Below, piece by piece: positions 20,760 through 31,412 of a stretch of 64,000 nt of DNA. Both the position numbers and the translations under genes were made by a program. The notes under the pieces were generated by a model, which was not told the origin of the DNA, ran no database searches, and worked only from the letters and a program-made list of their open reading frames with translations. Each line of letters starts with the position of its first letter. Position 1 is the first letter of the stretch. This stretch comes from Leptoclinus maculatus (lineage: Eukaryota > Chordata > Actinopteri > Perciformes > Stichaeidae), in the NCBI GenBank assembly GCA_032191485.1, contig JAVDOI010000006.1:11713850-11777849 (forward strand), written 5' to 3'.

Positions 20760-22130
20760 AAGCCGAGTAGGGACAACAAAGGACTCTTCGTAGAGTCTCG
20801 TATTACTGCGCAGCGCCCTCCACAGTTTGGGAGAAGCCTGCAGTTGTTTAACATCTTGCCTGATCCTAAACCTCACAATACTGCTGGCTACATGTTGATA
20901 TTCTCAGTAGTCTAATGTAACGAATTAGGCTACATTTAATCAAATACTGTATTTCCATTCAGTGGTATTTTATACTTAATTATCTTAATTTATATTTCTG
21001 TTTATTCTGTAATATTATGGTTATATTGTAAATTATATTTTATATTATATTATATTATATTGACAATTTATCCAGCAAAGTCTGAACCACAGTTAATGGC
21101 GACATCTGCTAGCAATAACCTAGAACCGAGATCTTGACATTTTAAGTGTATTGTAGAATCTTTTATAAATTAACTTTATCTTACAACAGTGATATAGGTA
21201 AACCTAAAGAATATTCAAAATGACATGGATGGTGTCCCTTTTTCTCCAACGTTTCTGACCCACTAACCTAATCTGTAAACTGTTTGGGGGAAATTCAATT
21301 TCAGTTTCATCTATTGTTATCTGAGACAATAGTGAGTTAAACTGCACTGACAGGAAGGCAGCTCTTCCCAAGAGAAACTGCATTACTGTTCTTGTCCTAC
21401 TGTTAGCTCTCTTATTGTTGAAAAACAAAACAGAAAATCAATTGTCAAGTGCTTTGACATTGTCTATTTGACAGCACGTGAAAGCCTCAGAATATAATAG
21501 GCCTATACATTTCACTGTATACTCTACAGTATGCATTACTTTAAGGGCCTATATGCGTCGTTGATGTTTGGTATTTGCCTTGTGAGCAATTGACCCCAAC
21601 ATGACCAGGGCCACTGAGCTATTTTGAGTGTTCCGAGCTTGCAAAAATCCTGTGAAATACAGCATCTGGTCACTCTGGTCGGAGAAAAAATGTATAAATT
21701 AAATTTTGTATTGAACAACATAGCCTTAAAAGGTTAAAAGAAACATTTAGCTTAACAGTTTCAATGTAACAGGAATTATAATAAAAACAGTTTAAAATCT
21801 AAGACAACCGTCACTATCACAGCTCACATAAAACCTTGATACATTGAGACTTTAAAGCACCGCCTCTGTGCTAAGCAGGTGTGTAGTTTCACAGAGATGA
21901 GATACAGCAGACCAAAAGTTTATTTACACTTTAAAAAAAACCGTTTTTAAGAGTTTCTGTTCTACATCATATCAATCACTAATCCTTTACAAATGCTCAT
22001 TACCATTATGAACAATAGCTTTTTAAAAAATGTAAATGTCACACCTTACAACACATTGTATCCAGTAGACACGATCATGGGGAAGTGATTGACCTCCTGA
22101 CTTATGGGTTGGTTTAGTGCGAGTGTTACG
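20760..22130. other. tsfm / endou divergent intergenic region
   Basis: AT-rich spacer with a short (TTATA)n-like tract at about 21030-21060. No exon was recognised; short frames on either strand have no family resemblance. The tsfm promoter should lie at the left end but no clear core element is visible. Confidence 0.4.
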
Positions 22131-22135
22131 TTTGG

Positions 22136-22163
22136 ATTGGTCACGTGTAACTTGCTATAAAAG
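22136..22163 (+). promoter_or_regulatory. endou core promoter: inverted CCAAT, CACGTG E-box and TATA box
   Basis: ATTGG (22136-22140) is followed at once by TCACGTG (E-box 22142-22147) and, eight bases later, TATAAAAG (22156-22163). The ATG is at 22218, so transcription should start near 22187 with a 5' UTR of about 30 bases. Such a compact strong-TATA promoter fits a tissue-restricted secreted protein and contrasts with the TATA-less neighbours. Confidence 0.75.
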
Positions 22164-22217
22164 GAGGACCATGATAACAGTCAGCTCACTTTGTTTTCAG
22201 GTTGCAGCTGAGCCAAG

Positions 22218-25200
22218 ATGAAGGTCATTGCTGTCTTGGCACTTTGGGTAACCCTGTTCCACGAGGGATACAGCTGTAAGAGATATTTTTCTGCTCCATT
22301 AACACCATGACCTATTATTGTTTATGTATAACCATGTAATATATTTACAAGTAGGACTGTCATTAAGAAACCAATCTGTCCTGTTGATTCTCAGACTCAT
22401 GTCAGGGTCGGTGTGGTGATAGAACAGACCAAAGTTTGTCCTGTCAGTGTAACACGTCCTGTGAGCCCTTCGAAGACTGTTGCTTTGACTATGCTGAACT
22501 ATGTAAAGGTGTGTGACAAAAGCTTATTTTATAAATAATCCATAACACATCGCAGACTTCCGAAGAACTATATCACGAGTCTGTTTCTTTACCTTCTAGC
22601 TGGAGCCACATCTTGTAAAGGCAGATGTAACGAGAAATACAACAATCAGAACGAGTGCCACTGCAACTCCAAGTGTGCCCAGTACAAAAACTGCTGCAGC
22701 GACTTCGCAGACCTCTGTAACAGTAAGACCAACCACGTGTTGCCTATAGCTGTTCTCGTCTCATGTGCCACACAGTGTATCACAACTGATAGCTAGTTTC
22801 TAGCTGTTTGTGTTCTGTGAGCAGCTCCTCCATTTATGACACCTGGTCACTTTCCCAGGGTGGACACTGAATCTAATCAGGGGCCTGACCCCTAGGTTGG
22901 GAACCACTGGACTATTACCTAACTGTACATGAAGTACTTTAAATTAGCCCCACTTCTACCAGCTACAACAGCAAAATAATACTTACGGATTAATGCATCA
23001 GCTTGGTATCTCTTTAGGTACATTTTGTTGATAATAATTACTTGAGTAGAGTTTTAAATGAAGAGCGTTTACTCGTAATGGAGTATTTTTACATTGTGGA
23101 ATTGGTACTTTTACTTAATTAAAGGATCTGATTACGTCCTCCATCAGTGGTGACTTGAGTGACCCACCTCTCTTTATCAAATCTTCTTTCAGTTTTTGAC
23201 CAGCAGGTGTCGCTGGTGTGCTATAAACTCTTATCTGAACTTAACCTGCTCCCTTCTTCTACAGTAATAATACCCAGTGGCAGAGGAAGTACTATGATCG
23301 TTTACTTAGATAAAAGTAGCAATAGTTTTGTATAAATATATTCCATTAGAAGTCTTACTTTCAAAAAATTACTCAAGTAGAAACATACAAGTATTACCAA
23401 CACAAACTATTGTATATACTGTAGGGATGTTTAATAATACATGTATAAGAATCTATTATATCTTCAAACAATATTCCCCATCAAATGTATCTACTGATTA
23501 CGGTCTGTTTGTAGTTTATGTGAAATCTTAATTTGAAAAGTAACTTGAACCTATGAGCATAAAAAACGGCCCGCTTGATTAAAATCTGGGATGTAAAACT
23601 ATATCACATATTTATGCTCATTGGACTTTGGGTCTAACACTCCACCGTGAATCCCATTGTTAAAACATTAACTTATACCTATAGAATAAATGTAAGTACA
23701 GTATTATACTCTGAAATGTTGTGGAGTAGAAGTAAAGTAGCATAGAACGGAAGTAAGTTGAATAATAATTAATAACTTTCCACCACACTGTGCTATAGAA
23801 ATGCAGAAATCACTGTTCCAGGTTAACAACACTAACATGATGGGGCATGTCATCCCCGTCTCTTTTATCTAATAAAAAGGCAGAATTAACACTAACATGA
23901 TAAAGTCATTATCTGTGTGTGTTTGTGATGTTCTGCAGGTGACGGAGGAGGTGGAAGTGGAGGTAGTGTGATCACTGATGCTGAGATCAAGGCTCTCTCT
24001 GAGACGCTCTTTGCTCTGGATTCAAACAAGGCCTCAGCCTCAGAGTTGATCATTGACCCTCAGGCTCTGGTGCCCGACTATCAGACGAGCTCCCAAGACG
24101 ATCTGTCCTCTAAACCGTGAGGAAGCGATCTTATTAGCACAGCACTCTCTTCTTCTTGATCTTGATGTAAAATATGTATCCCCTTTTTTTGTGTCATTTT
24201 GTGTTTGTGCTTCCAGCTTGTTCCGATACCTGAATGAGAAGGCTCTGTTCTCCAGACCCACCTACGCTGCTCTCATTGCTGTGCTGGACAACTACGACAG
24301 GATGACTGGACAGACAGAGGACTTCAGTGCTCAGCAGCTGGCTGAGCAGAAAGCCTTCCTCAAGGAGACCATATCCAACACTGAGCTGGGCAGAGAGCTG
24401 TTTGCTTTCCTCTACACCAAGGGTAACGAGGTCCACATGTAATAGTACACAGGTCTGTTAATGCTAGTGGTCTATTGAAGGGGATTTCAAAGTCTGACAC
24501 TGTGGGCCCCTCAATCTACTCTGTTGACAATACTGTAATTTAAAAAATATTTTTACATGACTGCATACAATACAATGTTGCCAAAGCATTACATTTTTTT
24601 GTCAAATTGGCATAATTTAAGGTATGCCAAATTAGCTATTAGCAGTTTCTGTTTGCAGTGTACACATAGATGTGCAGACAACTATCAATGCATTACTTTG
24701 ATGAAGAAAACTTGAAAGTTCTACAGTTAATAAGGAGCATGTTCTTCAATGATTTCTAATGATTTAAGGATGTGTATTTGTGATTGATATGCCTTTTTAG
24801 AACGGGCCGAGTACTTAGCTTGTGGTGTTGCTGCTTGCAGCTTTCTCGGCTAATACAAAGATACAAACAATTACACACAAAACACTGCACTTCCTTGGGT
24901 CCTCAGCAATACACGTGCCATGACATACAGTAGTTGCGTCACACACCCAACTATGTCACTTGTCACTCACGGTCAGAAACTCCAGTGAAATACACCCAAG
25001 TTCAGGAAAAAAAAACAGGGACAGACTTTACCAATAGGCGAGGTAGGCAACCTGGGCCTGGGGGCCCAACTAAAAGGACCACAAACAGCTATAGATTTAT
25101 TATGATGTTTAGATATGAAAAGTATATTAGTATTGAAAGCTCCACCTTGAACAGACATTAAGTGAATTTAAGTAAATTGTGCTGATAATGCCTTTATTTC

Positions 25201-26766
25201 CCTCCGCTGTTGAAGTAAACATTTGAATGCAGGACTTTTACTGTGCTGTATAAGTTATTTTACTAATAATAGTTAGTAGTTTTAATTCAGAAAAAAGAAG
25301 GCCTACTTCTCTTACCACTGCCAATACCAACATTACCAGTTAAAGAAAGGGTGAAAAGTAAAGCAAGAATTTGTTTGCATTTGTCCCCCAAATCACTAAA
25401 TCCGCCCCTGAAAAACACACCCAGGTCGTGGTCACTCGCGGTCAGAAACATGGGTGAAATACACCGAGTCAAGGCAATTTACAAATGGCCATATTAGTCG
25501 CTTGTTTTGACATAACCACCGCACCTATAAAGTAAAGCATGGATTAAATCATTCAAAGCAAAGACATTTTGCTAGCGGTAACGTTATTAGTGTTAGAACT
25601 TACAATCAAGTCATACACTGTGGAAATGCAGTCTTACTCAAGGGGGAAAGAAACACCCAAGTCGCAAAACCTGGCTGAAATACACTCAATTCAATTCTGC
25701 TTCCAGCTGTCTGATCGTGTCGACTCCAGGGAAGTGAAGAAGAGTCTGGCAGTAACGTTAGTACATCCACTATCCAGCAGCAACAGGAAGTGCAGTACAT
25801 TTAAGTCAGGCTCGCTGCCGACGACATGCTTTCGTTTTTCAATATTGACACCTCTCGTGTCCAAATTGTACCAAATTCAACACATAATTCCCAGCAATAC
25901 AACTGCCAAGCATAAAGTAGATTGAATGAACGGTTGTTGAGATATGCAAAGGACATACCCACATACATACAGATAAACAGACAGTGATTCCTTGTTGGAT
26001 GTTATTTTGTATTTTAAGGCGTCTATGCGTCAGAGGAAGAGTTCATTCAGGATCTGAAGATGATGTGGTTTGGTCTGTACTCCCGCAACAACAACAAGAA
26101 GGACTCGAGCGGCTTTGAACACATCTTTGCAGGTTTGGACGGAGCAGATTTCTTTCAAACACCACAGATGTTTTGCAGATTTTCTTTGTGATTATTAAAA
26201 AAAAACGCCTTCCGTCATAGGAGAGGTCAAAGGAGGAAAGGTGTCTGGTTTCCACAACTGGATCCAGTTTTATCTTCTCGAGAAAAGAGGAAAGCTGAAC
26301 TACTACAGCCACAGCTTCAACGGGCCCGTAAGCATCACAATGTAGACCTCAATATGTTGATTTAAACTGCGACGTGTTCGGCACTCCCTTCACTTTCCCT
26401 CTTTCTTTCTTTCACCTGCTTTCAGTGGACTTCCTACCCTGATGTCATTGGGATGCAGTTCATGTGGGAAGGCTACTTCAAGCAGGTCGGTTCTGCAGTC
26501 ATTGGCTGCAGCCCTGAATTTGACTTTGCCTTGTACAGCCTTTGCTACATCACTCGCCCTGGAAAACAGTGAGTATATACCTATATGTCCTGTGATGTTT
26601 TCCAGCATGTGATTTTCCAATTCACATTTTTTCTTGTCCATCCAGGTGTCGTCTGAGACTGGGAGGAAAGGAGCTCATTATCCAAACTTACACCTGGGAA
26701 AATTCTTTCTATGGTAATGGAAAGAAGTACATCGGCTCTGCCTTTCCTGCAACCCCCAGAAACTGA
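22218..26766 (+). CDS. endouc: Secreted EndoU-family endoribonuclease with two somatomedin-B domains
   Basis: Exons: 22218-22275, 22395-22508, 22600-22722, 23939-24116, 24217-24422, 26019-26132, 26221-26327, 26426-26568, 26646-26766; all in frame, 387 aa. Residues 1 to about 18 (MKVIAVLALWVTLFHEGYS) form a signal peptide. Exons 2 and 3 each encode one cysteine-rich somatomedin-B domain (about 20-57 and 60-97), with CC pairs in FEDCCFDY and YKNCCSDF. After a Gly-rich linker (GDGGGGSGGS) comes the EndoU (XendoU) domain, about 110-387. By comparison with XendoU the catalytic triad is His261 (FEHIFAGE), His276 (SGFHNW) and Lys319 (WEGYFKQVGS); all are present, so it should be active. Family enzymes cut RNA at uridines with Mn2+ and leave 2',3'-cyclic phosphates. 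Zebrafish has several endou paralogues, so the c suffix is a guess; the human counterpart is ENDOU. Intron 3 and intron 5 are filled with repeats. Confidence 0.94.
22850..23160 (+). repeat. AGTACTTTTACTT-type repeat fragment in endou intron 3
   Basis: Opens with GGTTGGGAACCACTGGACTA, passes through CCCCACTTCTACCAGCTACA and TTAATGCATCAG, and ends TCGTAATGGAGTATTTTTAC then TACTTTTACTTAATTAAAGG. These are successive blocks of the same fish repeat in its usual order. The copy is in the same orientation as the gene. Confidence 0.7.
23275..23790 (-). repeat. Near full-length reverse-orientation copy of the AGTACTTTTACTT-type repeat
   Basis: The left edge CAGTGGCAGAGGAAGTAC and the right edge CTTTCCACCACACTG are imperfect inverted repeats of each other, as in the consensus I remember (CAGTGGTGGAAGAAGTA). 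Inside, AGATAAAAGTAGCAATA and GTAGAAGTAAAGTAGCAT appear in reverse order relative to the 22850 copy. The structure suggests a non-autonomous DNA transposon. I see no target-site duplication. Confidence 0.6.
24962..25700 (+). repeat. Three dispersed copies of a ~50 bp unit in endou intron 5
   Basis: A unit with the order ACACCCAA-GTC, CACTCRCGGTCAGAAAC, GTGAAATACACC occurs at about 24945-25000, 25415-25470 and, weaker, at 25646-25695. The first two share about 30 of 36 bases. They are spaced about 470 and 230 bases apart. This looks like an older local duplication or pieces of one larger element. Confidence 0.6.
25786..25985 (+). repeat. Teleost interspersed repeat fragment in endou intron 5
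   Basis: Includes AAATTGTACCAAATTCAACA, TGAACGGTTGTTGAGATATG and ends in an ACATACATACAGATAAACAG tract, phrases I know from abundant fish repeats. It ends about 40 bases before the acceptor of exon 6. Confidence 0.55.
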
Positions 26767-26777
26767 GGCTGCCATCT

Positions 26778-26783
26778 AATAAA
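26778..26783 (+). terminator. endou poly(A) signal
   Basis: AATAAA just 12 bases after the stop codon, giving a very short 3' UTR of about 30-40 bases. GT-rich sequence (GTCCGTTTGTGTTTC) follows. Confidence 0.8.
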
Positions 26784-26789
26784 ACATAA

Positions 26790-27600
26790 GCAACTCACAG
26801 AGGAGTCCGTTTGTGTTTCATTACTCGTGGTGCAAACACTTCATAGTGATATCCCCAAAAGAAGCAGTTTTTATCAGTAAGAGGTGTTCAAACGTATCAA
26901 ATGTAAAAATATGTGGTGACATAAATGTATCGCAACAGCTTATATTTTCACTCTTAAAATGTTCCTATAAAGCAGGAATGAAATGGACAAAAAATATATA
27001 TTTTCACATATTGTTTCTTTTCATAAGTGGCTCACTCTGACACATGCATATCCACTTGCATAAAGAAAAACAGTAAACCAGACAGTCGATTAATCTGCAG
27101 TGTAACCTCTCGTGAACAGTCTTACAGACCAAGAGAATGTGGTGTTCTCCCAGGGGCACGATCAAACTGTGCCTAATGGGGCAAGAAATGGGCGTTTACA
27201 CACCCTGAGCTAGCACAATACTGACACCAACCCTTCAGTAGAGAGAGCATGTGTGCATCTGACACAATTGCTTATTGTCTTATATAACAGCTAAACAAAA
27301 AAACAAAACAAAATGCAGTCTTTAGCAGTATGAACTATAGAAACAAAAAGACATTAACAGATCCTGTTCTGCTTGACCTGCTTCAAACAGTAGCCACCAG
27401 CTAAACCTGTTCTTATCAGCTGTCCATAAAGCTGTGTGTATAACTCCCCAGTGTGGGGTTAAGAGTGTGTGTGTGTGTGTGTGTCCGTCCAGCTGGGATG
27501 GGGGTTGATTTTACTCTTTCACTCATCTAGGGTGACTAACAGGATGAATTCTGGTCTGCCGACAGAACAGGGGGACACACTTGCAGCCCTGTTTGAAGAA
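26790..27600. other. Intergenic, only a short (GT)n seen
   Basis: Spacer after endou. It holds a (GT)10 run at 27465-27484 and otherwise nothing I recognise. Confidence 0.4.
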
Positions 27601-28230
27601 AGTATTACAGGAGATGGATCTGCCACTGATCCCATTGTCCACCAGTCTGTGTGCATTCATGCAAAACAAGAGCACAAGACCAGTCAGCTCGCAGGAAAAA
27701 TGCAGCCTTCAGCGATTTATCTGATTTGGGCCTCACATGCAGTCAAAGTGTTGCAGCAACAATAAAGTTAGCCCAGGGAAGAATTTCGCCCGCTATTTTG
27801 TCAGAGCATATTACATTTTCTGAGCTGGTGACTCTAGAAATTAGAAGAGTAAATCTTCTCTCTTTTCACACTGCCTTCTTTTCAAAGCCCCGGTGGAATC
27901 AAATTAAACCACAGTGGGGCAAATAAAAGAAAAAAAGATTCAATTGTTTCTTTTGTCAGTCACACAACTTCATAATCGAATTATAGCTGGCCACCCGCCA
28001 GCGTGTCCTCGCATCTCCCCCAAATGGGCTTCTCCTGGCAGATCTCGTGAGCCACCTGACTTTTGTTTTGTAATTATATTATCCCGCTCTCCCTTTAGCG
28101 TGTTGTGGCTAATGGCTGCGCGGGCTAGCCCAGCTGCACATGCAGAAACAAAGCTGCTTATGGGGCCAGACAATGGACCCGTGGAAAAGGGACGCCTGAA
28201 GGCGGTCAACCAATGAGCACGCACAACAGG
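27600..28230. promoter_or_regulatory. Candidate conserved non-coding element upstream of neurod4
   Basis: Balanced base composition, free of simple repeats, unlike its AT-rich surroundings. It carries a SOX-type CCATTGTCC (27632-27640), an octamer-like ATGCAAA (27659-27665), homeodomain-type TAATCGAATTATAG (about 27972-27985) and E-boxes CAGCTG and CACATG near 28130-28142. It lies 3 kb upstream of neurod4 exon 1. Nothing here codes for a recognisable protein. The enhancer reading is inference from motif content only. Confidence 0.25.
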
Positions 28231-28241
28231 GGGCCAACAGA

Positions 28242-28273
28242 GGGTTTAGGGAAGGGTTAAGGGGGTTTAGGGG
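28242..28273 (+). other. G-quadruplex-capable tract, telomere-like
   Basis: Five G-runs of 3, 3, 3, 5 and 4 are separated by TTTA, AA, TTAA and TTTA, meeting the usual G3-N1-7 quadruplex rule. The spacing and TTA content resemble degenerate telomere repeat. Confidence 0.6.
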
Positions 28274-28279
28274 TTCAGG

Positions 28280-30390
28280 CAGAGGGGGTGTCTATTTTAC
28301 CCAGTAGTGGGGTCCATCAATGAGATGGTTAGTAGGAGGACACATGGTCAACATCACCCCTGTCTCCCCACGGTCGGTGCTGGGCTGGAGGGAGGTTCAA
28401 GTTTTGGCTTAAATGCCGGCCATTTCTAAAGTTGATGGGGGACCATGAAATACAGAGCAACGTTCATTCTCTAGAGTTTTTTGTGTGCTTTCCAAACAAT
28501 TTGATGACCGTATTATCATTTGAAGTGGATACACACATGCAGAGTGAGAGATACAATCTTGATCCATTGAACTCACCATGTCATAGTATCGCTGCAATTA
28601 AAATATATCCAAGGCTGCTGATATTATTGGAAGAAGAAAATGATTTTGATTACTTCGGTATGCAATCCACCCACTTCCCTAAATATGAACTACACAAACA
28701 CACACTGACATACACTCACTCCTTATGCTGTGGTGTTGACATCTCTCAGAGGACTTCCAGTATGACAGATGGACAAGGCCCATATACCCCCACTGTCACA
28801 AACAGATACACTGGGGATTCATGGGAAGGTCATGTTTGTGTGTGTACTGGAGTGAAGTTTTATCCGTCCTTCATATTATGATTATAATAAACTCAATTCC
28901 CATCTCACGAACATACCTTGTTAAGGTGAGGCAGTGTCCTCTGAGCAATGTGAACATACTGAGTGAGCTGAGCAGCCAGTGGAGGATATATGAGCATCTG
29001 AGCCACAGACTGTTAAAATAAGAGATATGTTTCAGAAAAGGCCATCTGCAACAGAGCTTCATCATGTGAGGTCAGCACTGAGGGACCTGGGGACATTATG
29101 GCATACATACAGTATTACACTTGAGCACCACTTGTGGAAGATGAAGACTGGGTGATATATAGAGTAAAGTGGGTCAAACTGAAAAGAAAAATTATGTAGG
29201 TGGAGGAGCAGTTTTGTCATGACAGATGTTGTATTTAGCAGGTTGGGGTGCAACTCATACCCCTAAAACAAAATAGAATACAAAGTCCAATTTATTTTGG
29301 TATCATAGTGTTATGAGTGTACGCAACAGGGACACAAGGCCTCAGCTATCATATTCCCCTGCTAGTCCCACTCTTGGGATGCCAGAGGCCCGGCTCGGCT
29401 ATTCCCATTTCAGGCTGCAGGTGTGGAATAGGAAAGGCAGAGACCCGCAGGGAGGAGCAGTGGGGAAGGTGGTCGACCTGGGAATGAACGGAGAATGAGA
29501 AGCACACTGGGCGTGCAGATCACCTCGTAACCTCACTCAAGCATCTCTGTTTGAGCATAAGGTGCTCTGTTTTCTAAATCATGCAAACTATCTGCCTCCC
29601 TGTTCCCTGGTCAGCGATGATGAGGGTCAACAAGATGTCCTGTTGTTGCTCACGTCTTTGTCACAGAACTTTAGTGTGGTTCAGGGACAGATTATGACCA
29701 AAATCATAATTCACTATTTAATTTATCCTTACACTTCAATTAGTGTGTGTGTGTGTGTGTACGCAAAAACTACAACCTAAATTAAGTTTATTATTTTAGG
29801 CAAATGTAATAGATCACAGTTGAATTGTCCACTGACACAAGCCTTTTGGTTGTGGCTTAACAAGTAAACTAAGGACATGGGATTATTCTAAGAAGTATAA
29901 ATTAGGCCTGTTAAGACACAGTTATCTTTACTTCCATACACAGCATGCCCCGTTGGAGTTACTTTGTAAGTGTACGTTTCTCAAATGAGAGCAATGTCAT
30001 AGCGATAGACAATCCTCACATCCACCGTTGTTAAACTGCTCCAAAACATGAGAATCTTTCGCATATTATTTAATCCTTGACTGGTTGTTTAGGCCCCTCT
30101 TGAATGTTGAGTCAACACTCCACAAACTTTTTCTTTCTTGGTCAGTACAAAGCCTCAGATATTATTGATGTGTTTGTGTGAGTGAGATGTGTTTCAGTTG
30201 GCAATTTGATCAACAAGTGCAAGTTTAAAGTTTGATCAAATTATCCGATAAGCCTTTAAAGCCTTTGACAAACAACTTTGGGTACTTTTAGCATATGTAA
30301 AATATAAAGAAGATTTTAACTTATTGGAAACTGAAAGAAAATCAAAAAACGTATACATAGCAAAGATAACTTTGCTTTTATGATACAGCT
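28280..30390. other. Intergenic, no gene seen
   Basis: No exon recognised. A GC-balanced, repeat-free stretch at about 29300-29530 could be a second non-coding element near neurod4 but has no decisive motif. A short (GT) run is at about 29744-29760. Confidence 0.35.
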
Positions 30391-30394
30391 ATTT

Positions 30395-30680
30395 GCCTTT
30401 TGTGGTGGAATGTAACCAAGTACATTTACCCAAGTACACTTCAAAAAGGGAAAACTTCTCAATTTTTACACATCAAAGTGTAAATTCTGTGCAATAGTAT
30501 CAATAATAATAATCTATAATAACATAATAGTATTAAAGTGGGAATTAGCATATAAATTACTTTTACTTTTGATATGCCTATTGAACATTTTGCTGATGGT
30601 GCTTTTATTTAAGGAAAAAAATGTGAAGGCAGAACCTCAAGGCTACTTGTAATGGAGTGTATTTCATAACTCATATAAAG
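30395..30680 (+). repeat. AGTACTTTTACTT-type repeat fragment upstream of neurod4
   Basis: Begins GTGGTGGAATGTAACCAAGT and ACATTTACCCAAGTACAC, continues through AATAATAATAATCTATAATA and TTACTTTTACTTTTGATA, and ends ACTTGTAATGGAGTGTATTT. Both the left-edge and right-end blocks of the fish repeat are present, with a shortened middle. Confidence 0.7.
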
Positions 30681-31106
30681 CATGTGAGTGCTAGAAGTCC
30701 TGCTAGAACATTTAATATCGGTTATGGTGATTTAAGGCATGGACCTACACTGCAGTGAGAAGAGGCTATTAATAAGTCCCAGCGACACTATGCTGTAGCT
30801 GCACACCTCATGTGACCAAACTTACCCCGTCTGGTCAGAGCTGCCTCTTGGGTGAGATGAACTTGTTCAACAGCCTGTCTCCGCAGTGCAGAGGGATGGG
30901 TGGCTGGAAGAGGGGATGGAGCAAACACCTGCTCACACGCAACTTCAAGCTGTCACATACAGTTAGGCTCAGGCGACTGAGCGCGTCTCTCCTCCGTTCA
31001 ATGCAAACGTGCGGCGGATTTGGCGGCCGCCCTCGCAAAGCAACAAAGGCCTGGGCCTCTCCTGTTTGTCTGGAGAGTTTCAGTGAGCTTATGCACATCT
31101 CCCTGA

Positions 31107-31134
31107 CCCCCCCCCCCCCCCCCCCCCCCCCCCC
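31107..31134. repeat. Poly(C) tract of 28
   Basis: Uninterrupted run of 28 C about 100 bases upstream of the likely first exon of neurod4. Length is likely to vary between individuals and between sequencing methods. Confidence 0.95.
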
Positions 31135-31229
31135 TACCGCTTCAGGGGCTTGAGCCACGGGCCGGCCACGCGCGAGCTCAAGCGCGTCAACAGAAATTGG
31201 ACGGGGGAGAGAGGAGGAGCTTTAACGCG

Positions 31230-31412
31230 GAGGTTAAAACCCAGAGCCCCCGCAGAGTGACCCACACTGAGACTCTGTGGGACAGCTCTGCACCGGGAGA
31301 CACCACACACAGACACTTCACCGCTGTTTGACAGTAGACAGAGAGACCAAACGGTGAAATAAAATTATAATCTGCCAACTTCCTGAGGAGGTCCCGGGAC
31401 ACATCAACACGG
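31230..31412 (+). other. neurod4: neurod4 non-coding exon 1 and promoter-proximal region
   Basis: GC-rich, CpG-bearing stretch ending at a good donor (CAACACGG|GTATGT, GT at 31413). No ATG occurs between 31230 and 31412. NeuroD genes usually have one 5' untranslated exon and a single coding exon, and a matching acceptor (TTGTTTCTAG) sits at 33085-33094. The 5' end given is a guess; no TATA box is clear. Confidence 0.6.

Noticed and set aside
23275..23790. Target-site duplication around the element in endou intron 3
   Set aside because: Flanking bases (TAATAATACC and TGCTATAGAA) do not match, so none was claimed.
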